A stretch of 64,000 nucleotides of DNA from CAZKUR01 sp964556005 (GCA_964556005.1 CAZKUR010000010.1:8646-72645); one strand, 5' to 3'; shown: positions 37,796 to 47,158, numbered from the stretch's first letter. The notes: generated from the sequence alone by a model not told the origin. Translations and numbers: made by a program.

Positions 37796-38505
37796 AAATA
37801 AGTGCGATTATAATTGAAGATGAATTTAATGCACGGGCGGAAATTGAGTATCTCCTTGAACAAACGGGCGAGGTAGAGATTGTTCAAAAATGTGCAAATG
37901 CTTTGGAAGGGATCAAAGCTATAAACAGTTTACATCCGGATGTAATTTTCCTTGATATCAAGCTCCCCGTTATTAATGGTTTTGAAATGTTATCTATGAT
38001 TGAAGAGTCGGTTATGCCAAGGATTGTATTTGTTACGGCATTTGATGAATATGCAATTAAAGCCTTCGACAACGATGCGATTGATTATTTATTAAAACCT
38101 GTTGAAATGCCTAGATTGAATAAAACTGTTGAGAAACTTAAAAATTCCATACAGCAAAACAGTCATCAGAAGCTGAATATTCCCATGTTAAAAAGAATAC
38201 CAAGCATAGGTAATAATAAAGTCAAACTTGTAGACATTGATTCAATAGAATATATTCATTCAAACGAAGTTGGTGTATTTTTCTTCTGTGGTGATAAAAA
38301 ATGTTTTACCGATCTTACCTTGAAACTCCTGGAAGAACGCACAAATCTGGTAAGATGTCATAAGCAGTATTTAATAAATCCGGATAAAATTGATGAAATT
38401 CTTTTTGAGGAGAATTCATCGGGAAAAATTAAAACCAAAAGCCAGCATTTAGTACCTGTTAGCCGCCATTATTTAAAAGAACTTAAGGTAAAGCTTGGCA
38501 TCTAA
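37792..38505 (+). CDS. LytTR-family response regulator
   Basis: The 237-residue protein has a receiver domain (IIEDE acid pair, phosphoacceptor D55 in VIFLDIKLP, VFVTAFDEYA, LLKPVEMPRL). A LytTR DNA-binding domain follows (VDIDSIEYIHSNEVGVFFFC; LVRCHKQYLINPDKI; SGKIKTKSQHLVPVSRHYLK). LytTR proteins bind paired short direct repeats upstream of their targets. The likely targets are the porin and CstA genes just downstream, by analogy with BtsR/YpdB. Confidence 0.93.
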   Translation: MKISAIIIEDEFNARAEIEYLLEQTGEVEIVQKCANALEGIKAINSLHPDVIFLDIKLPVINGFEMLSMIEESVMPRIVFVTAFDEYAIKAFDNDAIDYLLKPVEMPRLNKTVEKLKNSIQQNSHQKLNIPMLKRIPSIGNNKVKLVDIDSIEYIHSNEVGVFFFCGDKKCFTDLTLKLLEERTNLVRCHKQYLINPDKIDEILFEENSSGKIKTKSQHLVPVSRHYLKELKVKLGI

Positions 38506-38979
38506 ATTATTATTACAGCGGATTCTAAAGTAAAACAATTAGTTCCTTATTTCTCTTTTTCCATGTCATTTCTGAATTATACAAAATAACTTAAAAGTTG
38601 TAAATTTATTCGAAAATTTTATTTTTTTAATATTCCATTACTCATCGAAGCGAGGTGATTTGTTCATAGTTTTAAACTGCATTCTGAACTGTTAACATTA
38701 TTAATATTCATCATTTACAGAGAAAATGAAGAATAATTCAAAAAATTGGTTCGAATAACTATCAATACTCACTGTATCTTACAAATATTATTTAACCTCT
38801 TAAGATAAAATATTGCCACTTACCAAACATTCTTTTGTATCATTTTCATATTAACAATAATTTCTCAACATCGATTGATTAATTTTAAATTGTCGTCGAG
38901 GGTAAAATTAATCATTCGTGCTAAGGATATAGATAATCTTTAGATAGCTCAATATTTTCAATCATTCGGGAGATACGCT
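38506..38979. other. Regulatory gap before the porin gene
   Basis: 474 bases without a gene. The lower part holds a perfect inverted repeat (38876-38914). AATCATTCG also occurs twice (38910-38918 and 38960-38968, 50 bases apart), the second overlapping the ribosome-binding area. No terminator was seen after the regulator gene. Confidence 0.5.
38876..38914. promoter_or_regulatory. Perfect 12-base inverted repeat upstream of the porin
   Basis: TGATTAATTTTA (38876-38887) pairs with TAAAATTAATCA (38903-38914) around a GC-richer 15-base spacer. It lies 66 bases before the porin ATG. It could be an operator or a 5' leader hairpin. Confidence 0.45.
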
Positions 38980-40182
38980 ATGAGAAAAATTTTAGTTCTT
39001 TCCTCAATCCTTCTATTTTCATCATCATTTCTTCTTGCACAAAATGTAGAGACCGGTGGAAAGGAATCTTTGAAAATAAAGGGATTTGTGAGTACAACAT
39101 TCTTTGCACAAAACCAGTCATTTGGATTTGGCAATGGTCAGGACGCAGAATGGGCTGCAACTAATAATACAAAAAATCAATGGTTTATGGGAGGAGATAT
39201 ACGCAATACCAGGATAACTATGGTATTCAACGGTCCTGAAATTACTAATGGCTGGAAGTTGGGCGGGGTTATTGAAATGGATGCATTTAATGATTATGCA
39301 AATGAAGGTGCTTTCGGTCAACAGGTACCTACTCCACGTATTCGTTTAGGATATGTAGATATCACTCATAAAAACCTCACATTTCGCCTGGGTCAAGCAT
39401 GGGATCCGTTGTTTGGAAACGTACCGGTATCGCTGTCTCATATTGCTTTTCCTCTTGGATACGGAACTGCAGGTGATGTGGGCTGGAGATTTCCCGGAAT
39501 ATTCTTCTATTACAAATTTGCATCAAACAGTTCAACCCACATTGGTTTGGATGCCGCTGTAATGGAAAATTCTTGGGCAAATGGTACTAATAATACAAAT
39601 TTTACAACCCCGGGAAATGCTGGAACACCGCAGTTTGAATTGAGATTAAATTTAGAAAGTAAATTCTCAAATGGTGGTGTCTTTAAGGCTTATGTAGCAG
39701 GTCATCTTGATCAAAAGAAACTGGGGGGTGTAGGTGCCGATACAACATTCAACCTGACTGGAACTGCTGAAGAATTGGGCCTAAGCTTCAGTTCACACGG
39801 ATTTTTAATCCATGGTAATGTATACTCCGGAGTTAATGTAGGACAACAATTTGGTCAACTAACACAATTTTCGGAAGCTAAAAAGGATTTAGCCTCTACC
39901 GGTTTCTGGGCACAAGTTGGTTATGCATTTGAGAGTGGTTGGGGTATCTATGGGTTCTATGGAATGGAGAGTGTAAATAAGGATGATGCAGTTGCACTTC
40001 ATATGTCTAGGGAGAAAAATACTTTATTTGACTTTATGGTTAAGTATGCAACTGGTCCGCTTGAATTAGGTGTAGAATATCTTCAAAATAAGTTAACATA
40101 TTTAACATATACTTCTACTCCGGCTGCCGAAGGCACACAAAATGGTACTCAGATTTCATTAAGTGCTTTGTACAAATTTTAG
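38980..40182 (+). CDS. Outer membrane porin (DcaP-like)
   Basis: The 400-residue protein has a signal peptide (MRKILVLSSILLFSSSFLLA) and GGGAG before the ATG. The barrel starts LKIKGFVSTTFFAQNQSFGF and includes DIRNTRITMVFNGPEITNGW and LTFRLGQAWDPLFG. It ends with the aromatic strand ISLSALYKF, a typical C-terminal signal for the barrel-assembly machine. The layout resembles DcaP-type porins that admit carboxylates. It stands between the LytSR pair and CstA, so it probably supplies the transporter with substrate. Confidence 0.75.
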   Translation: MRKILVLSSILLFSSSFLLAQNVETGGKESLKIKGFVSTTFFAQNQSFGFGNGQDAEWAATNNTKNQWFMGGDIRNTRITMVFNGPEITNGWKLGGVIEMDAFNDYANEGAFGQQVPTPRIRLGYVDITHKNLTFRLGQAWDPLFGNVPVSLSHIAFPLGYGTAGDVGWRFPGIFFYYKFASNSSTHIGLDAAVMENSWANGTNNTNFTTPGNAGTPQFELRLNLESKFSNGGVFKAYVAGHLDQKKLGGVGADTTFNLTGTAEELGLSFSSHGFLIHGNVYSGVNVGQQFGQLTQFSEAKKDLASTGFWAQVGYAFESGWGIYGFYGMESVNKDDAVALHMSREKNTLFDFMVKYATGPLELGVEYLQNKLTYLTYTSTPAAEGTQNGTQISLSALYKF

Positions 40183-40227
40183 CTGAAGGATACAATTTAT
40201 TATTAAATTGTGAGGATATAATATAAT

Positions 40228-40303
40228 TGAAGAACCCGCTCCTTTCACTCGTTACGGAGCAAAAAAATTCGTAAATATTGCTAAATGGAGCGGGTATTCT
40301 TCA
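40228..40303 (+). terminator. Long stem between the porin and cstA genes
   Basis: TGAAGAA-CCCGCTCC (40228-40242) pairs with GGAGCGGG-TA-TTCTTCA (40287-40303), with a 2-base bulge. An inner alternative pairing GCTCC/GGAGC (40239-40260) also exists. There is no T-run after it, so it may be an attenuator or a processing stem rather than a simple terminator. Confidence 0.5.
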
Positions 40304-40360
40304 GATTGAAGTATAAATGAATTTGCTTTATATGCAGCAACAATAAGATAAGGAATAAAA

Positions 40361-42094
40361 ATGGAAGCATTACTCATCATGGTTTTAGCCTTCGCAGGGT
40401 ACATTGTTATGTATCAGCTCTACGGCAAATTTATTGGCAAGAAAATTTTTGCTATTAGTGATAATAACAAAGTGCCATCTGTTGAGCTTGAAGACGGGGT
40501 GGATTTTGTCCCAACTAAAAAAGAAATAATTTTCGGACACCACTTTGCTTCTATTGCCGGTACCGGACCGATAGTAGGGCCTGCTATTGCCGTTATCTGG
40601 GGATGGGTCCCAGCGTTGGTTTGGGTTTTTTTAGGTTCCATTGTTATGGGTGCGGTTCATGATTTTGGTTCGCTTATAATTTCTATGCGTAACAAAGGTC
40701 AGTCAATTTCTGAATTTACAGCTAAATATATAAACAGCAGGACAAAATATTTCTTCTTTTTTATAGTCTTTCTCGAATTGTGGATCGTAGTATCAATATT
40801 TGGACTTGTAATGGCAATAATATTTTCAATGTATCCTGGTTCGGTTTTTCCTGTATGGATTCAAATTCCTATTGCTGTTTATTTGGGATATGTAATATAT
40901 CAGAAGGGCGGTAATTTAAGAATTTATTCTACTGCTGCTGTTGTTTTAATGTATATTACTATAATAATTGGTGCGTATCTGCCGATAACGCTGCCGACGA
41001 TGCTTGGTATTTCTCCGATAGGGATTTGGTCAATACTTTTATTGATTTATGCGTTTATAGCATCTACGCTGCCTGTTAGTAAATTATTACAGCCGCGCGA
41101 CTATATCAATGCACACCAATTAATCGTTGCAATGTCGTTGATGGTATTAGGAGTTCTCTTCGCAGGGTTTGGCGGTCAACTGCAGATCGTTGCCCCTGCA
41201 TATCAAGCGTCACCGGCGGCTGCACCTCCGCTATGGCCATTCTTGTTCATCACCATTGCTTGCGGAGCCATTTCAGGATTTCATTCATTGGTTTCTTCCG
41301 GAACATCCTCCAAACAAGTCCGAAAAGAAAGCGATTCGATTTTTGTTGGTTACGGCGGAATGCTGACCGAAGGCGCATTAGCTACTTTAGTAATTTTAGC
41401 TACTGTGGCCGGAATCGGAATGGGATATACCGAACACGGACAAACATTTGCCGGGCTTCAAGCCTGGACACATCATTATGCTTCATGGGCGGGAGCTGCC
41501 GGTTTGGGAGCTAAAGTAGGTGCATTTGTCGACGGAGCTGCAAACATGATTGTAGCAATCGGAGTTCCAAGGGCTATTGCAGTTGTGTTAATGGGAGTGT
41601 TTGTGGTTTCTTTTGCAGGCACTACTCTCGATACTGCTACACGAATTCAAAGATATGTTTTAACCGAGATGTTTCCGAAAACTTTTAAGAATAAATACTT
41701 CTCAACTGCGGTTGTAGTTTTGTTTGCTATAGCTTTAATATTTTCAACCGGTGCAAACGGAAAAGGCGCTTTACTGTTGTGGCCGCTTTTCGGAGCAATT
41801 AACCAAATTCTTGCGGCATTGGCTCTGATCATTATAGCTATTTACTTGAAACAGAGAAATAGAAAAGCCTGGTTGATTAGCGCTATACCAGCAGCATTCA
41901 TGTTCGTAATGACGTTATGGGCTACCATTATCAATCAAATTAATTTCGGTTCTAAAAGCAACATATTGCTTCAAGCGGTTAATGTTATCATAATATTATC
42001 GATGATTTGGGTTGCTATTGAAGGATCAATAAAATTCTTCGGAACTAAAACCGAGGAAAAACACGGTGCTGGCACTTTAACAGAAACAGTTTAA
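40361..42094 (+). CDS. cstA: CstA-family carbon starvation / pyruvate-peptide transporter
   Basis: The 577-residue protein has many membrane helices. It has the CstA signature start (GYIVMYQLYGKFIGKKIFAI; EDGVDFVPTKKEIIFGHHFA; IAGTGPIVGPAIAVIWGWVP; AVHDFGSLIISMRNKGQSIS). GFHSLVSSGTSSKQV and the late FAGTTLDTATRIQRYVLTEM are further family marks. E. coli relatives CstA and BtsT import peptides and pyruvate. The protein is shorter than E. coli CstA (~700), as in many other phyla. It follows LytSR and a porin, and a good terminator ends the unit. Confidence 0.92.
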   Translation: MEALLIMVLAFAGYIVMYQLYGKFIGKKIFAISDNNKVPSVELEDGVDFVPTKKEIIFGHHFASIAGTGPIVGPAIAVIWGWVPALVWVFLGSIVMGAVHDFGSLIISMRNKGQSISEFTAKYINSRTKYFFFFIVFLELWIVVSIFGLVMAIIFSMYPGSVFPVWIQIPIAVYLGYVIYQKGGNLRIYSTAAVVLMYITIIIGAYLPITLPTMLGISPIGIWSILLLIYAFIASTLPVSKLLQPRDYINAHQLIVAMSLMVLGVLFAGFGGQLQIVAPAYQASPAAAPPLWPFLFITIACGAISGFHSLVSSGTSSKQVRKESDSIFVGYGGMLTEGALATLVILATVAGIGMGYTEHGQTFAGLQAWTHHYASWAGAAGLGAKVGAFVDGAANMIVAIGVPRAIAVVLMGVFVVSFAGTTLDTATRIQRYVLTEMFPKTFKNKYFSTAVVVLFAIALIFSTGANGKGALLLWPLFGAINQILAALALIIIAIYLKQRNRKAWLISAIPAAFMFVMTLWATIINQINFGSKSNILLQAVNVIIILSMIWVAIEGSIKFFGTKTEEKHGAGTLTETV

Positions 42095-42127
42095 TTCTGT
42101 TAGTATGCCGTAAAAATAATTCAAATT

Positions 42128-42159
42128 AAAAATGTCTGGTTAATAAACCGGACATTTTT
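42128..42159 (+). terminator. Rho-independent terminator after cstA
   Basis: AAAAATGTCTGGTT (42128-42141) pairs with AACCGGACATTTTT (42146-42159), loop AATA, one U-G pair. The stem ends in a run of T. Confidence 0.9.
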
Positions 42160-42195
42160 AATTATAAAATTATTCGGAAGTCTTTTTGAGTTGCT

Positions 42196-42633
42196 ATGAT
42201 AAGAGTTGAATTAAAACAAACATATTTTTTTTTGATAATCCCGCTGTTAATAATTTTATTCATGGTTTTTATAGCCAGGTACAGCGGAATATTGTACCAA
42301 GGTGAAGTTGAATCAAACCGTTTGATTTCCATTTCCGTTTTAATTCTTGCTAGTTTATTCAGTTTAGGTGTTCCTGTTTTTTATAGAACTCTTTTTGTAA
42401 CAAAAATTAAAAACCGGAAATCTATTTCAACAGAGGAATTTTTAAAGTTTGAAAAAACCTTAATATTAATCGCTCTTATTTCACCCTACTTTGTTATAGC
42501 GGCATTGCTTCTTAACCTTCCGAAATTTTTTTCAACGGCTGTAGTCTTAATTGCGATCTATGCAGTTTACTATTACTACCCGTCGGAGAAAAGAATCAAA
42601 TTTGAAAAAAGAATATTCAGGATAAAGGAATAA
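42196..42633 (+). CDS. Small four-helix membrane protein, unknown
   Basis: The 145-residue protein has four hydrophobic segments (FFLIIPLLIILFMVFIARYS; LISISVLILASLFSLGVPVF; LILIALISPYFVIAALLL; AVVLIAIYAVYYYYPS) and a basic C-terminal tail. It has no recognisable family motif. It opens the plus-strand series leading to the ArsA-like and acetate genes, right after the cstA terminator. Confidence 0.5.
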   Translation: MIRVELKQTYFFLIIPLLIILFMVFIARYSGILYQGEVESNRLISISVLILASLFSLGVPVFYRTLFVTKIKNRKSISTEEFLKFEKTLILIALISPYFVIAALLLNLPKFFSTAVVLIAIYAVYYYYPSEKRIKFEKRIFRIKE

Positions 42634-42693
42634 GAATTCTATATGACAAAATTTTGCTTGCAGATTTAATTGTAATAAAATCAGACAAAAATT

Positions 42694-42984
42694 ATGAATA
42701 AAAAAAAGAATGTAATTAAAGACAGCTTAATAAAAATCTGGAAATCTTATGATTTAACGACACGAAATTCGATAGTCGATAAGCTGGAATATGAAGCAGG
42801 CGAGATGGATAATATTTTCGGATTGATTGTCCTCGGTTCTTTCGTAGGTATGCCTTCTCCCCCGATGCAAATTACTTTAGATCTATTGCCGGAGATGGAA
42901 AAGCATTTCGTTCTGATGTTAAATAAAGTAGATACGGCTGAAAGCCCTTTATCGGATCTCTTCTCAACTTTAGATGTTATTTAA
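42694..42984 (+). CDS. Small conserved-looking protein upstream of the ArsA-like ATPase
   Basis: The 96-residue soluble protein has a central hydrophobic segment (NIFGLIVLGSFVGMPSPPMQ) and a C-terminal acidic part (EKHFVLMLNKVDTAESPL). I do not recognise it. It ends 2 bases before the ATPase gene, so the two are almost certainly translated together and may be partners. Confidence 0.6.
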   Translation: MNKKKNVIKDSLIKIWKSYDLTTRNSIVDKLEYEAGEMDNIFGLIVLGSFVGMPSPPMQITLDLLPEMEKHFVLMLNKVDTAESPLSDLFSTLDVI

Positions 42985-42986
42985 TA

Positions 42987-43895
42987 ATGGATACAAAAAC
43001 CAGAAATATTTTTTTCTTAGGTAAAGGCGGAGTCGGCAAATCGACCTCTTCAGCTTTAACTGCCGTACATCTTGCCGAAGAAGGACATGATGTTTTACTG
43101 GTTTCTATGGATCCCGCACATAATCAATCCGATATTTTCGAGAAGAAACTTTCCGAAAAGCCGAATCAAGTAAGCGGTAATTTAATGGTTAAAGAAGTAG
43201 ATATAAATCACTGGATAAAAAAATATTTAAATGAAGTAGAAACACAGATACAAAGAACATATTCTTACCTGACGGCATTTAACCTGGAAAAATATTTTGA
43301 TGTTATCAAGTACTCACCGGGTATAGAGGAATATGCACTTTTAATGGCTTATAAAGAAATACGCAGCAAGAATATTGATAAGGAGTTTATCATTTTCGAT
43401 ATGCCTCCTACAGCTTTAACTCTAAAATTTTTAGGCCTTCCCAGGTTATCCAGGTTGTGGCTTGAAAAACTGCTGGAATTGAGGAATGCTATTATTAAAA
43501 AAAGAGAAATTATTACAAAGATTAAGTTGGGTAAAAAAGAATTTGAACGGGATAAAATATTAAATAAGCTGAATAAACAGGTCGAAGATTATAATGAAAT
43601 CATCAATGAATTCGAAGACGGCAAAACTACAATTCTAAATTTAGTTGCAAATCCAGATAAGCTGTCCTTTTCCGAATCAGAATTAATTATAAATAATTTA
43701 AAGCAGTTTAACCTTCAAATTGGCAATTTGATAATCAATAAAATACAAGAGGAAAATTCAATTGCCGAAATTCAAAAAAAATTTCATCAGCAAAAAATTC
43801 AGGTTTTTCCTTTAAGTAGTACACCTTTAATCGGATTAAAGGCTTTACATGATTATTCAACAAAAAATCTTTCTTTTGATGGATATATGCAGTAG
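42987..43895 (+). CDS. ArsA/Get3-family ATPase
   Basis: The 302-residue protein has the deviant P-loop GKGGVGKSTSSA (~11-22). A DPAHNQSDIF switch I segment and a DMPPTALTLKFLGLPRLS segment match the A-loop of ArsA/Get3. A single ATPase unit is present, as in Get3, not the fused pair of classical ArsA. The metal-binding Cys residues of arsenite-transporting ArsA are not evident. No arsenic genes lie nearby. With a 96-residue partner upstream and a DUF59-like protein downstream, a role in protein or cofactor handling is more likely than arsenic export. Confidence 0.8.
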   Translation: MDTKTRNIFFLGKGGVGKSTSSALTAVHLAEEGHDVLLVSMDPAHNQSDIFEKKLSEKPNQVSGNLMVKEVDINHWIKKYLNEVETQIQRTYSYLTAFNLEKYFDVIKYSPGIEEYALLMAYKEIRSKNIDKEFIIFDMPPTALTLKFLGLPRLSRLWLEKLLELRNAIIKKREIITKIKLGKKEFERDKILNKLNKQVEDYNEIINEFEDGKTTILNLVANPDKLSFSESELIINNLKQFNLQIGNLIINKIQEENSIAEIQKKFHQQKIQVFPLSSTPLIGLKALHDYSTKNLSFDGYMQ

Positions 43896-43980
43896 TGTTC
43901 TAATCTTTAACTGAATAAATCGAATCTCGACATATGATTATAATAAAATTTTCGTCCTTTGAAAAACGAAGAGGTAATAT

Positions 43981-44259
43981 ATGGAAGAGCAGATGAGAAA
44001 TAAGCTGGCAAATTTATTGGACAAAGTAAAAGAGCCTAAAAGCGGTTTAACTTTAAATCAGCTTGGCATTATTGAAGGGATAAAACACGAACCGGTAACC
44101 AATAAATTAATTGTTGTTACGGATCCATCTCTTACATTTAAAGCATGCTGTATGGTTTTCAATATTTATGAGCTTGGTGAACTGGAAAATATGATAGCCT
44201 CCGAACTGGTTAAAGAATTTCCCGGAGTTCAAGTAGAATTTTCGGTGAAAAACAATTGA
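43981..44259 (+). CDS. MIP18/DUF59-like iron-sulfur-assembly-type small protein
   Basis: The 92-residue protein matches the MIP18/DUF59 plan: LLDKVKEPKSGLTLNQLGII at the start, a KLIVVTDP strand, then a Cys pair (KACCMVF) and a helix with EFPGVQVEFSV at the end. GAGG precedes the start. DUF59 proteins act in iron-sulfur cluster insertion, often with P-loop ATPases. The neighbouring ArsA-like ATPase (42987) would suit such a pairing; the family call is by pattern only. Confidence 0.6.
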   Translation: MEEQMRNKLANLLDKVKEPKSGLTLNQLGIIEGIKHEPVTNKLIVVTDPSLTFKACCMVFNIYELGELENMIASELVKEFPGVQVEFSVKNN

Positions 44260-44463
44260 ATCAGTTCAAGACAAGAAATTTTTTCAAAACATTTTTCTAA
44301 AGCCGGATTGTTTTTTTTTGAATAAAAATTTAGAAAAAAAATAATAATAATATTTCAACGAATTTTCAAAAGTATGTTAAAAATTTTGAAAGCGAGATCA
44401 TTCACACTAATCAAAGCTTTCATATTTACATAATACATATATAATAAATATAAAGGAGGTCAC

Positions 44464-45039
44464 ATGTCAGAGACAGAGAGCACAAAACTTTTTGATTCTT
44501 CAGCTAATCCGGCTCCGTTAGGTTTGCTCGGGTTTGGCATGACAACTGTTTTACTCAATGTAGCTAATGCAGGATTAATTCCTCTAAGTAGTATGATCTT
44601 GGCAATGGGGATTTTTTATGGTGGTTTGGCACAAATTTTTGCCGGTTGGATGGAATGGAAGAAAGGTAACACATTCGGTACAACTGCTTTCACATCTTAT
44701 GGATTATTCTGGTTGACATTTGTTTTTATTGTTATTCCTAAAGGGGCAGGAATAGCAGGACCGGGAACCGGCGGATTGGTTGCATATTTATTTATGTGGG
44801 GACTATTTACTTTTGTTATGTGGATTGCTACTTTTAAGCATAATAAAGCGTTGCAAGTAGTTTTCTTGACATTATGGATTTTATTCTGGTTGCTGGCGAT
44901 TGGAGAAGCAACTGAAAGTGCTACGATACATGCAATTGCCGGCTGGGAAGGTATTCTCTGCGGATTATCTGCCGTTTATGCCGCCCTTGGCCAGGTATTA
45001 AATGAAACTTATGGGAAATCCGTATTGCCTCTTGGTTAA
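44464..45039 (+). CDS. satP: Acetate/succinate transporter, GPR1/FUN34/SatP family
   Basis: The 191-residue protein has six membrane helices and the signature NPAPLGLLGFG (~16-26) of the GPR1/FUN34/YaaH family. Later family features include GGLAQIFAGWMEWKKGNTFG and FTSYGLFWL. It takes up acetate (and succinate in E. coli) with protons. An AAAGGAGGT site precedes ATG. Acetyl-CoA synthetase follows 36 bases later, so import and activation are coupled. Confidence 0.92.
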   Translation: MSETESTKLFDSSANPAPLGLLGFGMTTVLLNVANAGLIPLSSMILAMGIFYGGLAQIFAGWMEWKKGNTFGTTAFTSYGLFWLTFVFIVIPKGAGIAGPGTGGLVAYLFMWGLFTFVMWIATFKHNKALQVVFLTLWILFWLLAIGEATESATIHAIAGWEGILCGLSAVYAALGQVLNETYGKSVLPLG

Positions 45040-45075
45040 TTCATTTTAATAATCTAAAAGTTAAGGAGTAAAAAT

Positions 45076-47106
45076 ATGGCTGAAAAAAAGATTGGAGATG
45101 AAGTTTCTGAAGCTCAAATAGCAGTTCATTGGAAGGAAGAAGGATATTTTAAACCGACAGATAAATTTAAGTCACAGGCAAATATTAAAGATGACAAGAT
45201 ATTAAAACGTTTCAGCATGGAAAACTTTCCGGATTGTTTCAAAGAATATGCTGACCTGTTGGATTGGTATGAGCCTTATACTAATGTCCTAGATACAAGC
45301 AGACCTCCATTTTGGAAATGGTTTAAAGGCGGTAAATTAAATGCCAGCTTTAATTGTATAGATAGGCACTTACCAAAATACAAAAATAAAACTGCAATCC
45401 ATTTTGTCCCTGAACTTGAAAATGAGCCTATTCAGCACATTACTTTTCAGGAACTTTATATTAGAGTTAATGAATTTGCCGCTTTATTAAAAGATTTCTG
45501 CGGGTTGAAACCCGGCGATACTGTAACACTGCATATGCCTATGATACCGGAAATTGCGGTAGTAATGCTTGCATGTGCCCGTATTGGTGTCATTCATTCT
45601 CAGGTGTTTTCCGGTTTTTCCGGTAAAGCATGCGGAGAGAGAATTGCAGATGCTAAAAGTAAAGTTTTAATTACTGCAGATTCTTATTACAGAAGCGGTG
45701 AGCTGCTTGATCATAAAGAAAAAGCTAATATCGCTTGTGATGAAGCTCTAAAAGAAGGACAGAAAGTTGAGAAAGTTCTAATTTGGCAGCGTCATCCGGG
45801 TAAATACTCTGCTAAAACGCCGCTCGTTGAAGGTCGTGATTTTATAGTTAATGATATTATTAAAAAATATTATCACGCGAAGGTTGAACCTGAAAAAATG
45901 CCTGCCGACGGTACACTGTTTCTTATGTATACATCCGGTTCAACAGGCAAACCAAAAGGCGCTCAGCATTCTATCGGCGGTTATATGTCTTACGTAACGG
46001 GAACTTCAAAATATATTCAGGACATTCACCCTGAAGATGTATATTGGTGTATGGCCGATATTGGGTGGATTACAGGACACTCTTATATTGTTTACGGTCC
46101 TCTTGCATTAGCAGCGTCATCCGTAATTTATGAAGGTGTCCCAACTTATCCTGATGCAGGTAGGCCATGGCGTATTGCTGAAGAACTTGATGTTAATATC
46201 TTCCATACATCTCCAACAGCAATCCGCGCTTTACGTCGGGTTGGTCCTGATGAGCCTGCTAAATACCACTATCATTTCAAACATATGACAACAGTTGGAG
46301 AACCGATTGAACCGGAAGTCTGGAGATGGTATTACAATACAGTCGGTAAAAAAGAGGCCGCTATTGTTGATACGTGGTGGCAGACTGAAACCGGTGGTTT
46401 CCTCTGCTCAACATTACCAGGTGTTCATGATATGAAACCCGGTAGTGCAGGACCAGGTGTTCCCGGCATTTATCCCATAATTTTCGATGATGATGGGAAA
46501 CCTCTTCCCGCTGGAAGTGGTAAAGCAGGCAATATTTGTATACAAAACCCATGGCCGGGTTTAATGATGACAATCTGGGGTGATGATGATAGATTTGTAA
46601 GGCAGTATTTTCAACGGTATAATAAAGATCCTAAAAGTAAAGATTGGAAAGACTGGCCGTATATGGCAGGAGATGGTGCAGTTGAAGCCCCTGACGGTTA
46701 CTTCAGAATTCTCGGACGAATTGATGATGTAATTAATGTTGCGGGTCATCGTCTCGGTACAAAGGAACTGGAATCTGCTGCACTTATGTGTCAAGAAGTT
46801 GGAGAAGCTGCTGTTGTTCCAGTTGCAGATCCTATAAAAGGAAAAATTCCTCACATATTTATTTCATTAAAGCCAGGCTTTAAAGCCAGTGCCGAAATAG
46901 AAAAAAAGGTAACAGATACACTGGCAAGTGAAATAGGGCCTATTGCTAAACCCGGTAAAGTATGGATAGTTTCGGATATGCCCAAAACCCGTTCGGGTAA
47001 AATAATGCGAAGAATATTATCCGCCGTTGCAAACAAGCAGGATGTTGGTGATATTACAACTCTTGCAAATCCACAGGTAGTGGAAGAAATCAAAAAAATG
47101 GCATAG
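45076..47106 (+). CDS. acs: Acetyl-CoA synthetase (AMP-forming)
   Basis: The 676-residue enzyme has the adenylate-forming core motif YTSGSTGKPKGAQH, the acyl-pocket segment DTWWQTETGGF, the hinge-side motif GRIDDVINVAGHRLGT and the C-terminal lysine motif PKTRSGKIMRRIL. These mark acetyl-CoA synthetase: acetate + ATP + CoA gives acetyl-CoA via acetyl-AMP. The Lys in SGKIMRR is the site that Pat-type enzymes acetylate to switch the enzyme off. The next genes are a Pat-like fusion, an AcuB-like and an AcuC-like protein. TAAGGAG precedes ATG. Confidence 0.93.
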   Translation: MAEKKIGDEVSEAQIAVHWKEEGYFKPTDKFKSQANIKDDKILKRFSMENFPDCFKEYADLLDWYEPYTNVLDTSRPPFWKWFKGGKLNASFNCIDRHLPKYKNKTAIHFVPELENEPIQHITFQELYIRVNEFAALLKDFCGLKPGDTVTLHMPMIPEIAVVMLACARIGVIHSQVFSGFSGKACGERIADAKSKVLITADSYYRSGELLDHKEKANIACDEALKEGQKVEKVLIWQRHPGKYSAKTPLVEGRDFIVNDIIKKYYHAKVEPEKMPADGTLFLMYTSGSTGKPKGAQHSIGGYMSYVTGTSKYIQDIHPEDVYWCMADIGWITGHSYIVYGPLALAASSVIYEGVPTYPDAGRPWRIAEELDVNIFHTSPTAIRALRRVGPDEPAKYHYHFKHMTTVGEPIEPEVWRWYYNTVGKKEAAIVDTWWQTETGGFLCSTLPGVHDMKPGSAGPGVPGIYPIIFDDDGKPLPAGSGKAGNICIQNPWPGLMMTIWGDDDRFVRQYFQRYNKDPKSKDWKDWPYMAGDGAVEAPDGYFRILGRIDDVINVAGHRLGTKELESAALMCQEVGEAAVVPVADPIKGKIPHIFISLKPGFKASAEIEKKVTDTLASEIGPIAKPGKVWIVSDMPKTRSGKIMRRILSAVANKQDVGDITTLANPQVVEEIKKMA

Positions 47107-47120
47107 ATAATTCATTAAAT

Positions 47121-47158
47121 GGAGGTTCCTTAAACTTGTTGGGAACCTTCATTTTTTA
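47121..47158 (+). terminator. Terminator after acs
   Basis: GGAGGTTCC (47121-47129) pairs with GGAACCTTC (47142-47150, one G-U pair), then A and a run of T. It separates satP-acs from the acetylation genes. Confidence 0.85.

Noticed and set aside
41169..41514. Overlapping plus-strand frames inside cstA
   Set aside because: They are out of frame with a well-conserved transporter and have no motif or ribosome binding site.
42987..43895. Arsenic resistance operon
   Set aside because: The ATPase is single-unit and lacks clear metal-site Cys; no arsR, arsB, arsC or arsD-like genes are present.
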